A stretch of 64,000 nt of DNA, taken from Chondrus crispus. Its lineage: Eukaryota > Rhodophyta > Florideophyceae > Gigartinales > Gigartinaceae. The stretch lies in the NCBI RefSeq assembly GCF_000350225.1, contig NW_005178551.1:114846-178845 (forward strand), given 5' to 3'. A program made the position numbers and the translations under genes. Positions 35,561 to 45,609 of the stretch are shown one piece after another. The stretch's first letter is position 1, and every line of letters begins with the position of its first letter. Below the pieces are notes generated by a model. That model saw nothing but the letters and a program-made list of their open reading frames with translations, was not told the DNA's origin and did not search any database.

Positions 35561-36153
35561 TGTGGTATAACCCCAAACGGAAATTAGATTAGAATTGGAT
35601 CAGGGACAGTAAGGCAACGAGCCTTACAGCCATGCGCGCACACACGTGTCGTCCACGTGTTCGGGACGCGTACTACACGTGGACTGTCAGCCCCGCCGGC
35701 TGACAGCGTTACAGTGTCGGTAGACCGGCACTACTGTAGAGTTATGATAGACTACAATGTACATTAAATATGAGCGGACCGCCGGCGGTGGAGGAGGACA
35801 AGCAGGGACTTGTCAAGGATCCTCCACCTTGGTCCGCCCGCTTACTTTTAGGTACTTCCGTCCGTTTTACCTAGGAGTCGCACCGCGCGCGGGTTGAGGA
35901 CGCGCGTAGCACGCCCACGAGCCGGCTCCGCCTCCGCCCGTCGGTACTGGATCGTCACCCAGTACCGCTCCGGGGCGTCGAGGCGTAGAACCGCTCGCGC
36001 GTGCGCGCGTCCTCCCCGATCCCGCTCTACCACCGCTACCTCGAGCCCGTGCTCGGTACCGTGGGTGGGCCGTGCTTCTGTCTCCCCGCCGATCGGGGTC
36101 TTTCCGAACTGTCAGTACTCACCCCCCTCGTCGTTGGGGGTGATTATACTACA
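35561..36153 (+). mobile_element. 5' LTR of Gypsy-E2
   Basis: TGTGGTATAACC ... GATTATACTACA, 593 bp. The left half has three CACGTG words within about 50 bases (35640-35700), a hairpin around CTGTCAGCC/GGCTGACAG, and a TATA-like TTAAATA at 35764-35770. The end before the terminus has ACCCCC..TCGTTGGGGGT, which can fold as a stem. Confidence 0.85.
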
Positions 36154-36154
36154 G

Positions 36155-36173
36155 TGGTCTCCCGACCTAGAAG
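36155..36173 (+). promoter_or_regulatory. Primer-binding site of Gypsy-E2
   Basis: TGGTCTCCCGACCTAGAAG starts one base after the LTR and is kept, with one change, in Gypsy-A. The first ten bases fit the 3' end of tRNA-Tyr from yeast as remembered, so a Tyr tRNA is the likely but unproven primer. Confidence 0.75.
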
Positions 36174-36230
36174 ACTCTCACGATCGAACCGAGAAGACTA
36201 TCGTTTACCTCCGCGTCCGTACGCGTCGAG

Positions 36231-38792
36231 ATGAGTGGCGAATATCCCACCTCGATTCGCTCGGAGCCCGCCGATGTGCGAGAGGCCGCGCTCCGCGTCC
36301 GAGTCGGCGACGGCGACGCTGGTCCCCGAGACCGCGAACCGTCGCCCGACTTCTCCGAAGGACGCGCTCGCGCGATGTACGATCGCATCGCGGAGTATAT
36401 CGAAGATGTCCGAACATCCCTCCGTATCGACGTCTCCGACAGCGTCTACGCCCGCTGTATGGATGAGTTGCGCTCCCTCCGCGAAGGAAGGTTTGAGCGC
36501 GTAACTCAGTCCTTGGAGAACCTGCGCGCTCTCGTCGACCAGCTACAGTCCCGTTTGGTACTGGTCGAAGAGGCGCGCATCGATTCCCCCGCCGTGGACG
36601 TTGCGGGTCGACCCGCGAGTGCAAACTCCGGGGTCCGACGCGACCCGCAACCCTTCCCATCAGCCGAACAGATGGGAGCGTTCGCGCACATGGCGGCGGA
36701 GCTCAACTCAACGCGCCGCCGTGCCCGTGAGATGGAACAGACCTCGGCCGAGAGGCCGCCCGGAGCCCCCTCGAGTGGGCCCGGTGCCACTGTTCCTCCG
36801 GGCGCATCCGGAGCGCAGGAGTGGCCCCCGACTGGAGCCGTCACCAGTCGGAGGGCGGAGGACATCAAGCCGACGGCGGACGCGAACTTCGCGTCCGAGA
36901 CTCAAGCCCGGCCGTATGCATCCGGAAGCATGCGGCAGTCCCGACGGGTACCGGACGAACCCGACCGTGGCCGTGGAGGAGTCGCCCGCGGATCAGGGGA
37001 ACCGATTCTCCCCTTCGATCCTCGCTGGGGCGGCTACCAGCCAGCGGATCTTACCGCGCATCCCGGCCCCGTCGACGTCCGAACGTTGCCCGTCACGCCG
37101 TTCGGAACGTTGGGCCCCGCCGAACCCGGGCTCGAGCCCGTCCACACCATGATACAGGAGTTCAGCGCCGTCGCGAACTACCGCATGTATCGGTTGGACA
37201 ACACCTCGAGGCTCGTTACCTCGGGTGACGCGGGACGGATCGCGAAGTACGTCCAACGCTGCCGTGGGCTCCGTCCCACGATGAAGAGCTTCGACGGTAC
37301 TGACGCGATTCAGTTGCTCCCGTTTCTGAAGGATATCCGGATAACCTTCAATGCCCAGCACCTGACCGAAGGTGTGGCAATCCGTGTCTTCGCTCACTTC
37401 CTCGAGAGGGACGCGGAGCGGTTGTATACGAGTTACACCATGCGCGGCCTCCGCGCCGGCCAGCTCCACGACGACACGAGCTGGCCTGGTCTCGTCAACC
37501 AATTTATCAAACGCTACCTAACCGACGACGTGTTGGGGGAAGCGTTTGATGCTGTCGCGTCGGCGCGACAGCTTCCTCACGAAACCGAGAACACGTTCGC
37601 AGACCGGCTGGAATCCGCCGCGTTCCAATGCACGGCCGTGTTCTCAGAACAAGCTCTCGCACACTACTTCGTGCGCGGGCTGTCCACTGCGACCCGGGCC
37701 GCAGTGGCAGAGACGATGCAAAGGTTGCCCGGACAACAGAAGACCGAACTCTCAACGATTCGCCGTATCGCAACGGCCGAGGGTACAACCTACCGCGCCC
37801 GTCGCGGGTTGCCGCTGCCGGACCCGAAGCCGGCAGCGAAGGGAGTCCGAACTCCAAGGTCACACGGAACGAGTTCGCCGGCGACCGCCCTCCACATTGG
37901 AGAAGATGAGTGGCAGGCCGACCCTGTCCTCATCACGCAAGGCTTCGACCGGGCAGGAGGCCGACCCCCTACGCCAGCTTCCACCGGTTCGACAGGAAGC
38001 TTCGCAACGGCATTCGCACACACGCCGAGGGCCACGGGTGGTCCGAACCACAACATGGCCGAGCTGGATATCTCCCGTCGAGAAGGAGACCGCGGGCTGC
38101 CTAACGTGCCTCGACTCACCGATGAGGAGGCACGCCACGCGGCGACTTTCGCGTCGACCGATGGCAGCGCGTACATTTGTTGGCTGTGCCGGACGTACGG
38201 CCACGCCATGTACGCGTGCCCGTTCCTGTCGCCTGAACAACGTCAGTTCACGGCGTACAGGAACTACCGCTATCAGATGGAGACGCGCCCCGGAATGCGC
38301 AATCTCATCCAGCAGTCTACGCGGGCAGACCGAGGCCCGCGTCGAGGTGACCCGAGCCGATCGGGTGGGGGCGTCCGTTTTGCCCCTCGTGAAGGCGGGT
38401 ACCGATACCCGGGGACCGATCAAAGGGATCGACGTGACCCTCGTCGGATGGATACGCGATATCCCCGTCGAGATGGGCGAGGCGACCGGGGCCGACCCCC
38501 GTTGCCCCAAGGGGTACAGAACGCCATCATGTACCTCCAAGACTGGGCTGGTGAGACGGACCCCCAGCCCACGGAAGGAGGCGGAGGGGAGCCCGTTCTC
38601 TCCGCCCCTCGAGTATTGCAACGGCCGGACGTTGCAATCCAAGGCCACGAAGTATCCGATTACTTCGTAGAAGATGGCCAGTCGGGGTGCGGAAACCGTC
38701 CCCATCCGCGCGGCCAAGGGCCCGTCGACGCGCTAGCTAACGATAGCCAAGCGAATAGCACTGACAGCTCGGGTAGTTCGAAAAACCCGTAA
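36231..38792 (+). CDS. gag: Gag of Gypsy-E2
   Basis: 853 residues from ATG 77 bases after the primer-binding site. The N-terminal 130 residues are helical and charged; a Pro/Ala/Gly-rich linker follows; the Gag core spans about residues 340-520 (GLRPTMKSFDG, LERDAERLYTSYTM, FADRLE); the zinc knuckle CWLCRTYGHAMYAC is near residue 650; the tail is rich in Arg, Asp and Gly and ends in Ser-rich GSSKNP. It would form the particle shell and package RNA. The end overlaps a slip site for Gag-Pol. No lesions seen. Confidence 0.92.
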   Translation: MSGEYPTSIRSEPADVREAALRVRVGDGDAGPRDREPSPDFSEGRARAMYDRIAEYIEDVRTSLRIDVSDSVYARCMDELRSLREGRFERVTQSLENLRALVDQLQSRLVLVEEARIDSPAVDVAGRPASANSGVRRDPQPFPSAEQMGAFAHMAAELNSTRRRAREMEQTSAERPPGAPSSGPGATVPPGASGAQEWPPTGAVTSRRAEDIKPTADANFASETQARPYASGSMRQSRRVPDEPDRGRGGVARGSGEPILPFDPRWGGYQPADLTAHPGPVDVRTLPVTPFGTLGPAEPGLEPVHTMIQEFSAVANYRMYRLDNTSRLVTSGDAGRIAKYVQRCRGLRPTMKSFDGTDAIQLLPFLKDIRITFNAQHLTEGVAIRVFAHFLERDAERLYTSYTMRGLRAGQLHDDTSWPGLVNQFIKRYLTDDVLGEAFDAVASARQLPHETENTFADRLESAAFQCTAVFSEQALAHYFVRGLSTATRAAVAETMQRLPGQQKTELSTIRRIATAEGTTYRARRGLPLPDPKPAAKGVRTPRSHGTSSPATALHIGEDEWQADPVLITQGFDRAGGRPPTPASTGSTGSFATAFAHTPRATGGPNHNMAELDISRREGDRGLPNVPRLTDEEARHAATFASTDGSAYICWLCRTYGHAMYACPFLSPEQRQFTAYRNYRYQMETRPGMRNLIQQSTRADRGPRRGDPSRSGGGVRFAPREGGYRYPGTDQRDRRDPRRMDTRYPRRDGRGDRGRPPLPQGVQNAIMYLQDWAGETDPQPTEGGGGEPVLSAPRVLQRPDVAIQGHEVSDYFVEDGQSGCGNRPHPRGQGPVDALANDSQANSTDSSGSSKNP

Positions 38793-38828
38793 AGACGGTT
38801 ACGTTCGCGCGGTCGCGTGAACCGTCTT
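38779..38828 (+). promoter_or_regulatory. Predicted -1 ribosomal frameshift signal, gag to pol
   Basis: The gag frame reads TCG AAA AAC CCG TAA (stop 38790-38792). Shifted back one base at the A run, the frame stays open from here through pol. A nine-base stem follows: AAGACGGTT (38792-38800) with AACCGTCTT (38820-38828), loop GC-rich and able to add ACG/CGT pairs. The A-site slip AAA AAC is canonical, but the base before the run is G, so the heptamer is G AAA AAC, not A AAA AAC. The site and stem are kept in E1. Confidence 0.65.
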
Positions 38829-41800
38829 GTCAAACCAACCTTGACCCGCCCCTATTTGTCCCCGGCGGGGGAGGGGAATGTTTACCGATATTATTCCCCT
38901 CAACCCTGCACAAGCGCACCGAGACGCCCGTAAGCTCGGTGCGAAAGGACGAGGACGCTGAGGCAACCGTGAGCCCGGCGCACATGGAGGAAGGCATTGT
39001 GGCAACCGTGAGCCAAGTGCCTAACAAGAAGCGCATCGAACGCGCCAGCGGCCCGACCCAGGGGGACCCGGGGCCGCCAAAAGAATTCAAGCCGCGTACG
39101 AACGCGACTGGTCGCGGGGACGCGGCCGACCGAAGGGCGCCCCGCGACCAAGGCCGAAGGACGCGGAAGAGAAGTCGGAACCGGCGCCGGCGGCCCCGGC
39201 GGAACGATCTCGCCGAGCCGGGCGCGCCAAGGGTGGTCGACGGCGTCATTTGCCTTATGACGTCGAAGATTTACAACGTCCTCGGCTCGATAGCTACGGA
39301 GGGAAATGCCTTCAAGCCCCGCACGATCGCCGTTGATACGTGCTCAGGGTACAATCTGGTGAGGAAGGCGGACCTTCCTCCCGATTGGTCGCGGTACGTC
39401 ATCCGCGACGCGCCACTGCCCCGATTGGCAGGCGCGAATAGCAACCCGCTTAAGCTCTCGGCCGTCGTACGCCTGGCCGTGCGGTTGAGGAACACGACGT
39501 TCCGAATTCCGTTCGTCGTGGCGGACCAGCTCGCCGTGCCGGTCCTCCTTGGTACGGCCTTCATCGATACACACGTACGAAGTATCGACATCGAAGCTCA
39601 ACGGTTGGAGCTCCGCCAAGGTGGCTCCGTTGCCATCGTCGACGGGAAGGGCGAGCCGACTCCCCCAACCAGGCGGCACGGACGTCAGACAAGCCGGGCT
39701 GACGCACGCGACGAAGCCCCGCAGGCGATCCGAATCGCCCGCTGGGTTACCATTCCCGCGAGGTCGCAGGCCCGTGTGCGCGTCACCACGGCGGGGAGGG
39801 GCCTCGTGTTTATGGAGCCGAAGCCATCACTCCAACACCGACATGGAGTGAGGCTGACGAACGGCGTCGCCGAGGTCCTGCCGAACCAGACCTTCGACGT
39901 CATCGTCGCGAACTTTTCGCGACGGGAAAGGCGACTTCCGAAACACACCGTTGTGGGATACGCTAAACGCAACCCCCTCGCAATCCTGACGCCTGAACGC
40001 CGCGTCGCCGAGGGGATCGCGCACGCGCTACACCTCACCGACTTGACCGATCAAGTCGGAACGGCAGGAGCTGGTCGACCAGGCTCCGCCCAGGGGGCAA
40101 CCGTTGAGGAGAGAGGAGCCAGTACGGACGGCCGACTGGTGAAGTGCCCGCCGCCGGAAGGGGGCACTGCACCCGCCTCTAAAAAGGATCCCGAAAATCC
40201 GCCCGAGGATTGGGAAAGAGAAATCGACTTGTCATACGTCGATAGTGACAAGTTCCGGGGCCACGTGCTCGAGATGCTCCGTAAGCACTCGAGTCTGTGG
40301 AGCGGGGCGCTCGGAACGATCCGAGCGACCGAACACCGCATCCCCCTCGAACCGGGTACGAAGCCGATACGTTCAATGCCCTACCGAAAGGGGCCGGCTA
40401 TGCGTGAGATGGTCGCCAAGGAAGTCGACAAAATGTTGAACGCAGGGGTAATCGAACCCGCGAGCACCGAGTGGGCGTCTCCCGTGGTGCTCGTACCGAA
40501 GAAAGACGGCTCTCTTCGGTTCTGCGTGGACTACCGGCGTCTCAACGCGAAGACTGCAGCGGATTCGTATCCGCTGCCACGGATGGACGACTGCATCGAT
40601 TCGCTCGGAGATGCAGCCGTCTTCACGACGTTGGACTGCAATTCCGGTTATTGGCAGATCCCCGTCGCTCCGGAAGACCGGGACAAGACCACGTTCACTA
40701 CGCATATGGGAACGTTTCGCCATTTGCGTATGCCGTTCGGGCTAAAAGGGGCACCGGCCACCTTCCAACGTGCCCTCGACATCATCCTATCTGGCGTCCG
40801 ATGGCAGATATGCCTCGTCTACCTGGATGATGTCATCGTGTTCTCCCGTACGCACGGAGAACACGCGAAGCATCTCGACACTGTCTTGAGCTTGTTGAGA
40901 AGCGCCGGAATCTCCCTCAAGCTCAAGAAGTGTAGCTTCTTCCAACCGAAGGTGCATTACTTGGGGCACGTCATTTCCCCAGGTAAGCTGAGCGTCGCCG
41001 AAGCGGCGGCGGACGCCTTCAAGACGTTCACGTTTCCGAGGACGTTGACGCAGGTGCGCTCGTACCTCGGAGCGTGCAACGTCTACCGCCGCTTCGTGAA
41101 GGGGTTCGCGAAAATTGCGCGCCCATTAACGGACATGACGCGCAAGGACGCGGACCCCAACTTCGACGACCCGACCGAGCTGCAACTTCAAGCGTTCGAA
41201 GCGTTGAAGGAGCGGATGATTTCCCCGCCGATCCTAGCATTGCCGCGGTACGGTCGGCCGTACATGATCGACACTGATGCTAGTGCCTATCAACTGGGCT
41301 GTACGTTGCTCCAGGAACACGAAGGCGCCAACGACTGGCGCCCCGTGGGGTATTGGTCGTACTCACTGTCCGATAGTGAGCGCAACTACAGCGCTACGGA
41401 ACGCGAGTGCTTTGCCGTAGTGTGGGCCGTACGCACACTACGGCCGTACATCGAAGGTACCAAGTTCACCGTCCGGACGGACCATGATGCCCTCCGATGG
41501 CTTATGTCCCTCACGGAGAGCTCCGGAAGGCTTACCCGGTGGCGACTGCGGTTGGCGGAATACGACTTCACCATCCAGTACCGCCCCGGGCGCGTGCACC
41601 AGGTGCCCGATGCCCTGTCACGCCTCGTGTCGCCAAGAGTCACCGACGACCCTCGCCCAGTCATCGAGGTGGATGACGACATTCCCACCTTCGATGCCGG
41701 TACGACCGTCCGTGACATGTCGGACGAGCTCGCGGACCACGTCTGTACCGCGAGCTGCGATCACAAGGCCGTCCATGTCTTCGTGACAACAAGGAACCAA

Positions 41801-43492
41801 GCCGGATCGCGAAGAGGGTCGCGCGTCCGTACGCGCGACGAGCCGAGGGGCGACGACGAGGCCCCCGCTCTTGAAGGACCCACCTCGTTCTGGGAGGAGA
41901 ACGACGAGTTCGACGCTGTCGACATCGAGCGCGCCGGACAACCCGAAGTTGGCGCGCCCGCCTCCACGGTCGCCCCTCCGCAGGACGACCTTCCGGCCCC
42001 TCTTACGCTAGAGGAGATAGCCGAAGAGCAACGCGTGGATGACTTCTGCCAGACCGTACTGGCACGACAGTCAGAGTCCCGGGACTCCGCGTTCTTCGAA
42101 GACCACCACGGGGTGCTCAAACGGAGACACCCCTTCGACCCTGACATCGTGCAGGTCGTGGTGCCACGGACGCTACGGGCTCGGCTTCTCCAGCTCTGCC
42201 ACACACCAACCATCGCAGGGCACCCGGGCCAGAACCGTATGTACTTCGCGCTCCGTCGCGAGTACTACTGGCCCCATCTCGCTGCAGATGTCGCAGCTAC
42301 GGTGCGAGGGTGCCGAACATGCGCGATGAACCGTGTTAAGTTGCGGAAACACCTCAACCGTTTGAAGTTGTTTCCGGCAACACGGCCGCTTGAGAGCCTC
42401 GCCATCGACATCTTGGGACCGCTACCCAAGACGAAGGCCGGGAAACGGTTCCTTCTCGTAATTACGGATCGTTTCACCAAGCTGACTCAAGTTGTGGCAC
42501 TGCGGACCGTAACCGCGTACACGGTAGCCGTCGCGTTCTGCGACGCGTGGGTATTTAAATACGGCGTCCCACGCTCGCTACTGTCGGATAACGGACCGCA
42601 GTTTAACGCGAAGTTCTTCCACAGCATGTGCCGTGTCCTGGGGGTGACGAACTTGTACACTTCGGCGTACGACCCCCAGACGAACGGGCAGGTCGAGCGA
42701 TACAACCGGACGATCGCTTCGATGTTACGGAATTACGTCGGCGAACATCAGGACGACTGGGACGTGTACGTGGGGCCGCTCACGTACGCGTACAACTCCC
42801 ACGTACATCGTACGACGAGTACCACGCCCTTCGAGCTCGTCCTCAGCCGACCCCCGCCGGAGTTCTCTCTACGTAGAGCCGACGGTGACGCGCCCCCGTC
42901 CGACAGGGGCAGCGCGCGCGCTGAGTTCCTCAAGACGTTGGACGACACGATCCAGAAGGCGTACGGGAGCCTGCGCCGGACGCAGGCTCGGTACAAGCGC
43001 GACTTCGATAAGCGCGTCAGACGGTTCAACGCACGTATCAAGCCAGGTAATTACGTCTACCTGAACCCCACCGATGGGGCAAAGACGTCTAACAAGCTCG
43101 CGTCGCCCGCCGTTGGGCCATACCGCGTACTCGCCAACGACCGGCGAACCATCACGATCGATCGTGATGGTGTCACCGAGCGCGTCTCCGCAGACCGCTG
43201 CGTGTACGCGCCACCACCGACGGGCGCGCCACGGGTGAGTACGACAGCCCCAAGCGACCTTGCCGACAAGGTCACCGAGGGCACGCAGTATGCCGTGGAA
43301 CGATTACTCCGGCATCGAGCCATGGAGGACGGAACAATCGAGTTCCTCATCAAGTGGGCGGATTACGACACGCCCACATGGACCGCCCGGACTCACGTTC
43401 CGGAGGAGTTGGTGTCTCGTTACGCCCAACGCCTCCGGAGACGCACCGGCAGGAACCTCACGTCTGACGTGAACGCGGACGTTCACGCTTGA
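38786..43492 (+). CDS. pol: Pol of Gypsy-E2: protease, RT, RNase H, integrase, chromodomain
   Basis: Open in the -1 frame from the slip site to the stop at 43490-43492; no ATG is needed if made as Gag-Pol. An Arg/Lys-rich linker leads to a retropepsin-like protease (IAVDTCSGYNLV near 39330, with Cys where DTG normally has Gly), reverse transcriptase (FCVDYRRLN, YLDDVIVFS near 40819), RNase H (MIDTDASAY, ERECFAVVW), integrase with HHCC finger (GHPGQN, GCRTC), core D..D..E (AIDILGP, SDNGPQF, GQVERYN), GPY-like module (VGPYRVL) and a C-terminal chromodomain (YAVERLL, EFLIKWADYDTPTW), which would steer integration to marked chromatin. It is an apparently complete chromovirus Pol of about 1,570 codons. 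Confidence 0.93.
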   Translation, partial: PVKTVTFARSREPSCQTNLDPPLFVPGGGGECLPILFPSTLHKRTETPVSSVRKDEDAEATVSPAHMEEGIVATVSQVPNKKRIERASGPTQGDPGPPKEFKPRTNATGRGDAADRRAPRDQGRRTRKRSRNRRRRPRRNDLAEPGAPRVVDGVICLMTSKIYNVLGSIATEGNAFKPRTIAVDTCSGYNLVRKADLPPDWSRYVIRDAPLPRLAGANSNPLKLSAVVRLAVRLRNTTFRIPFVVADQLAVPVLLGTAFIDTHVRSIDIEAQRLELRQGGSVAIVDGKGEPTPPTRRHGRQTSRADARDEAPQAIRIARWVTIPARSQARVRVTTAGRGLVFMEPKPSLQHRHGVRLTNGVAEVLPNQTFDVIVANFSRRERRLPKHTVVGYAKRNPLAILTPERRVAEGIAHALHLTDLTDQVGTAGAGRPGSAQGATVEERGASTDGRLVKCPPPEGGTAPASKKDPENPPEDWEREIDLSYVDSDKFRGHVLEMLRKHSSLWSGALGTIRATEHRIPLEPGTKPIRSMPYRKGPAMREMVAKEVDKMLNAGVIEPASTEWASPVVLVPKKDGSLRFCVDYRRLNAKTAADSYPLPRMDDCIDSLGDAAVFTTLDCNSGYWQIPVAPEDRDKTTFTTHMGTFRHLRMPFGLKGAPATFQRALDIILSGVRWQICLVYLDDVIVFSRTHGEHAKHLDTVLSLLRSAGISLKLKKCSFFQPKVHYLGHVISPGKLSVAEAAADAFKTFTFPRTLTQVRSYLGACNVYRRFVKGFAKIARPLTDMTRKDADPNFDDPTELQLQAFEALKERMISPPILALPRYGRPYMIDTDASAYQLGCTLLQEHEGANDWRPVGYWSYSLSDSERNYSATERECFAVVWAVRTLRPYIEGTKFTVRTDHDALRWLMSLTESSGRLTRWRLRLAEYDFTIQYRPGRVHQVPDALSRLVSPRVTDDPRPVIEVDDDIPTFDAGTTVRDMSDELADHVCTASCDHKAVHVFVTTRNQAGSRRGSRVRTRDEPRGDDEAPALEGPTSFWEENDEFDAVDIERAGQPEVGAPASTVAPPQDDLPAPLTLEEIAEEQRVDDFCQTVLARQSESRDSAFFEDHHGVLKRRHPFDPDIVQVVVPRTLRARLLQLCHTPTIAGHPGQNRMYFALRREYYWPHLAADVAATVRGCRTCAMNRVKLRKHLNRLKLFPATRPLESLAIDILGPLPKTKAGKRFLLVITDRFTKLTQVVALRTVTAYTVAVAFCDAWVFKYGVPRSLLSDNGPQFNAKFFHSMCRVLGVTNLYTSAYDPQTNGQVERYNRTIASMLRNYVGEHQDDWDVYVGPLTYAYNSHVHRTTSTTPFELVLSRPPPEFSLRRADGDAPPSDRGSARAEFLKTLDDTIQKAYGSLRRTQARYKRDFDKRVRRFNARIKPGNYVYLNPTDGAKTSNKLASPAVGPYRVLANDRRTITIDRDGVTERVSADRCVYAPPPTGAPRVSTTAPSDLADKVTEGTQYAVERLLRHRAMEDGTIEFLIKWADYDTPTWTARTHVPEELVSRYAQRLRRRTGRNLTSDVNADVHA

Positions 43493-43504
43493 GAGGGGGG
43501 CCCT
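43490..43504 (+). promoter_or_regulatory. First (internal) polypurine block after pol
   Basis: TGAGAGGGGGGCCC overlaps the pol stop codon. The last pol codons plus this block (GCGGACGTTCACGCTTGAG...) are repeated in slightly changed form right before the LTRs at 49973 and 52137. In a shorter ancestor this was probably the terminal polypurine tract. Confidence 0.5.
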
Positions 43505-44365
43505 CAACCGCTTCGTTACGGTTGACGTGAGAACCGCACAGAAGTCAAGCCGTATTTGACTCCCAAAACCCAAGAACGCACGACGTAAAGGCGAGGCAGT
43601 ACGGACTGCTAGCAAGGATCTCGACCCCGCAGTGACCGACGATACGAGGACGCAGAGCTCGAAGGGGAGTCGAATACCCCTTCCGGAGCTGAAAGGTCGG
43701 ACACCCCCCCCCGAACAGGGTCACCGAACGTTCCGTTAAGTCCGATCATCGCGGCGAGGGGAGGTCCAACGACTGAGGCAACCCCAACGGAATCACGGGA
43801 CCCCTTGGAATAATAGTGGAGAGGAGCTGAAATGCGGGGCGTAGAGACCGAGAGTCACTGTGGCTCGTGAGGATGGGGGTCCCAGATGAGACAACGAGCA
43901 GCTCCGCCAACGGCTAATACGCGAAAATTGGGGCAAGGAGAAAACTACACTGTCATACCCCCGACTCGGTCTCGACAGCACTACCGGCGGATGAGGTGTG
44001 AAAAAATGAGAAGAAATGGGGACACTTGTCGTACAGTGCCGCAACCCCACGCAGCGCCCCGCTCGCTCGGTGTCAATCCGCCACCCCGGGAATGGAAAAA
44101 TTAACGGAAAATTAATCGAAAAAAGGGCAACTCACGTGAGCGAACGTACGCACGTCGGCATACGAGACACGCAATGCCCCACGGGATACTGTACGAATCA
44201 CCACCGCCGCCTGTTGCGCCTAATGAAGTGACGACTTCATAGTGGTAGAACGCTGTGCAACACCTCGACTCGGCTCGTTGCGCACCGACACCGCGCACAA
44301 CCCCTGGGCCGACCGCAATACCGCTCAGGAAGCCTGTTGGACACCGGCCTTCTTTCCCCGCTCCG
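43505..44365 (+). other. Non-coding start of the E2 3' module
   Basis: No convincing ORF on either strand. It contains a GGCAGTACGGACTGC word at about 43595 related to the E1 hairpins and long C or G runs. Confidence 0.4.
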
Positions 44366-44765
44366 CGCGTGTTGCGCGTCCGCGCCCTCGCCCTCGAAGG
44401 GCGAGGGGCGCCAAGAAGGAGACGCGTGTTGCGCGTCCGGGCCCTCGCCCTCGAAGGGCGAGGGGCGCCAAGAAGGAGACGCGTGTTGCGCGTCCGGGCC
44501 CTCGCCCTCGAAGGGCGAGGGGCGCCAAGAAGGAGACGCGTGTTGCGCGTCCGGGCCCTCGCCCTCGAAGGGCGAGGGGCGCCAAGAAGGAGACGCGTGT
44601 TGCGCGTCCGCGCCCTCGCCCTCGAAGGGCGAGGGGCGCCAAGAAGGAGACGCGTGTTGCGCGTCCGCGCCCTCGCCCTCGAAGGGCGAGGGGCGCCAAG
44701 AAGGAGACGCGTGTTGCGCGTCCGCGCCCTCGCCCCCGAAGGGCGAGGGGCGCGAGGCATAAGAC
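44366..44765 (+). repeat. 57-bp tandem repeat, seven units, each a hairpin
   Basis: Seven head-to-tail copies of a 57-base unit. Each has the near-perfect palindrome CCCTCGCCCTCGAAGGGCGAGGG followed by CGCCAAGAAGGAGACGCGTGTTGCGCG. Units differ by single bases (CGCGCC or CGGGCC); the last is diverged. All six frames stay open because 57 is a multiple of three; the Arg-rich or Pro-rich readings are not taken as proteins. Confidence 0.9.
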
Positions 44766-45609
44766 GGAAACCCCAACGCTGCGCCCTCGCCACCAAATGG
44801 CAAGGGGCTCCCGATCGTTCTTCGCCCCTTTCTCCTCCGCGTCTGGGAGAGAAAGAGCGGGGCACCAAGGAACAAGGAAGACGAGGAGCCAAATGCGTTG
44901 AGCACTGTTTCGAAAAACGAGCCGCGGTGAGCCCGCTGCGCTGGCGGAAAAGAAATGGCTCGCCGGAAGCTATAGGCGGGCAGAAGAAAAGGAGGGCAAC
45001 AGGCCTCTGGAGTCCCGAGACAGGGAGGGGGATGAGCGAGTCCGTCCCTCGCCAGGGCAAGTCAGGTAGGAACCCCTGAGGAACAGCACCGTGCGCATAC
45101 CGCTGTCGTACAGGGCGCTTGCACGCCGTGTGCAAGAGGAGGAGTCCAGCTCGCCAGTCTACGACCACAGACACGCACCGCGCTCCCCAACCCCGCGCCG
45201 CCTCGCGCTCTACGTCTCCATGCCCCTGTCGGCCCGCCCCGACGACCACGGTGAGCAACCAGTATAACGCTTCGCGGCCCGCGCAGTGCTGTCAGGGCAC
45301 GCGCGACGAGACGGCCAAGTAGGCCGTGCGCCGTGACGGCGGCCTCGGCTTCACGACCCACCTCCCCGTCATGCCCATCACGGGCAGGACCTGGAGAGCC
45401 CTCAAACAACCTGTCGACCCCAGCTTGGCCACGGAGGATACCAACGCGCGAAGGGTAATGGGAAGAAGAGGACCGACGCAAAGAACACGTAACCAGGAAA
45501 GCAATTTTACTGTGACCCGGCGACGAGTCATCCCCCTTCCCCCTTTTTTCCATTGTCTGGTTGACGGAGGGGTGAAGGGTCCCGCGCGGTCAACGACCAG
45601 ACCGCGCGG

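Noticed and set aside
44366-44765. Possible CRISPR array
   Set aside because: The units are contiguous tandem copies with no variable spacers, and the genome is eukaryotic.
44242-45079. Overlapping long ORFs on both strands with Arg-rich or Pro-rich 19-residue repeats
   Set aside because: They are translations of the 57-bp hairpin array in all frames. A unit length divisible by three keeps every frame open; no flanking conserved protein.
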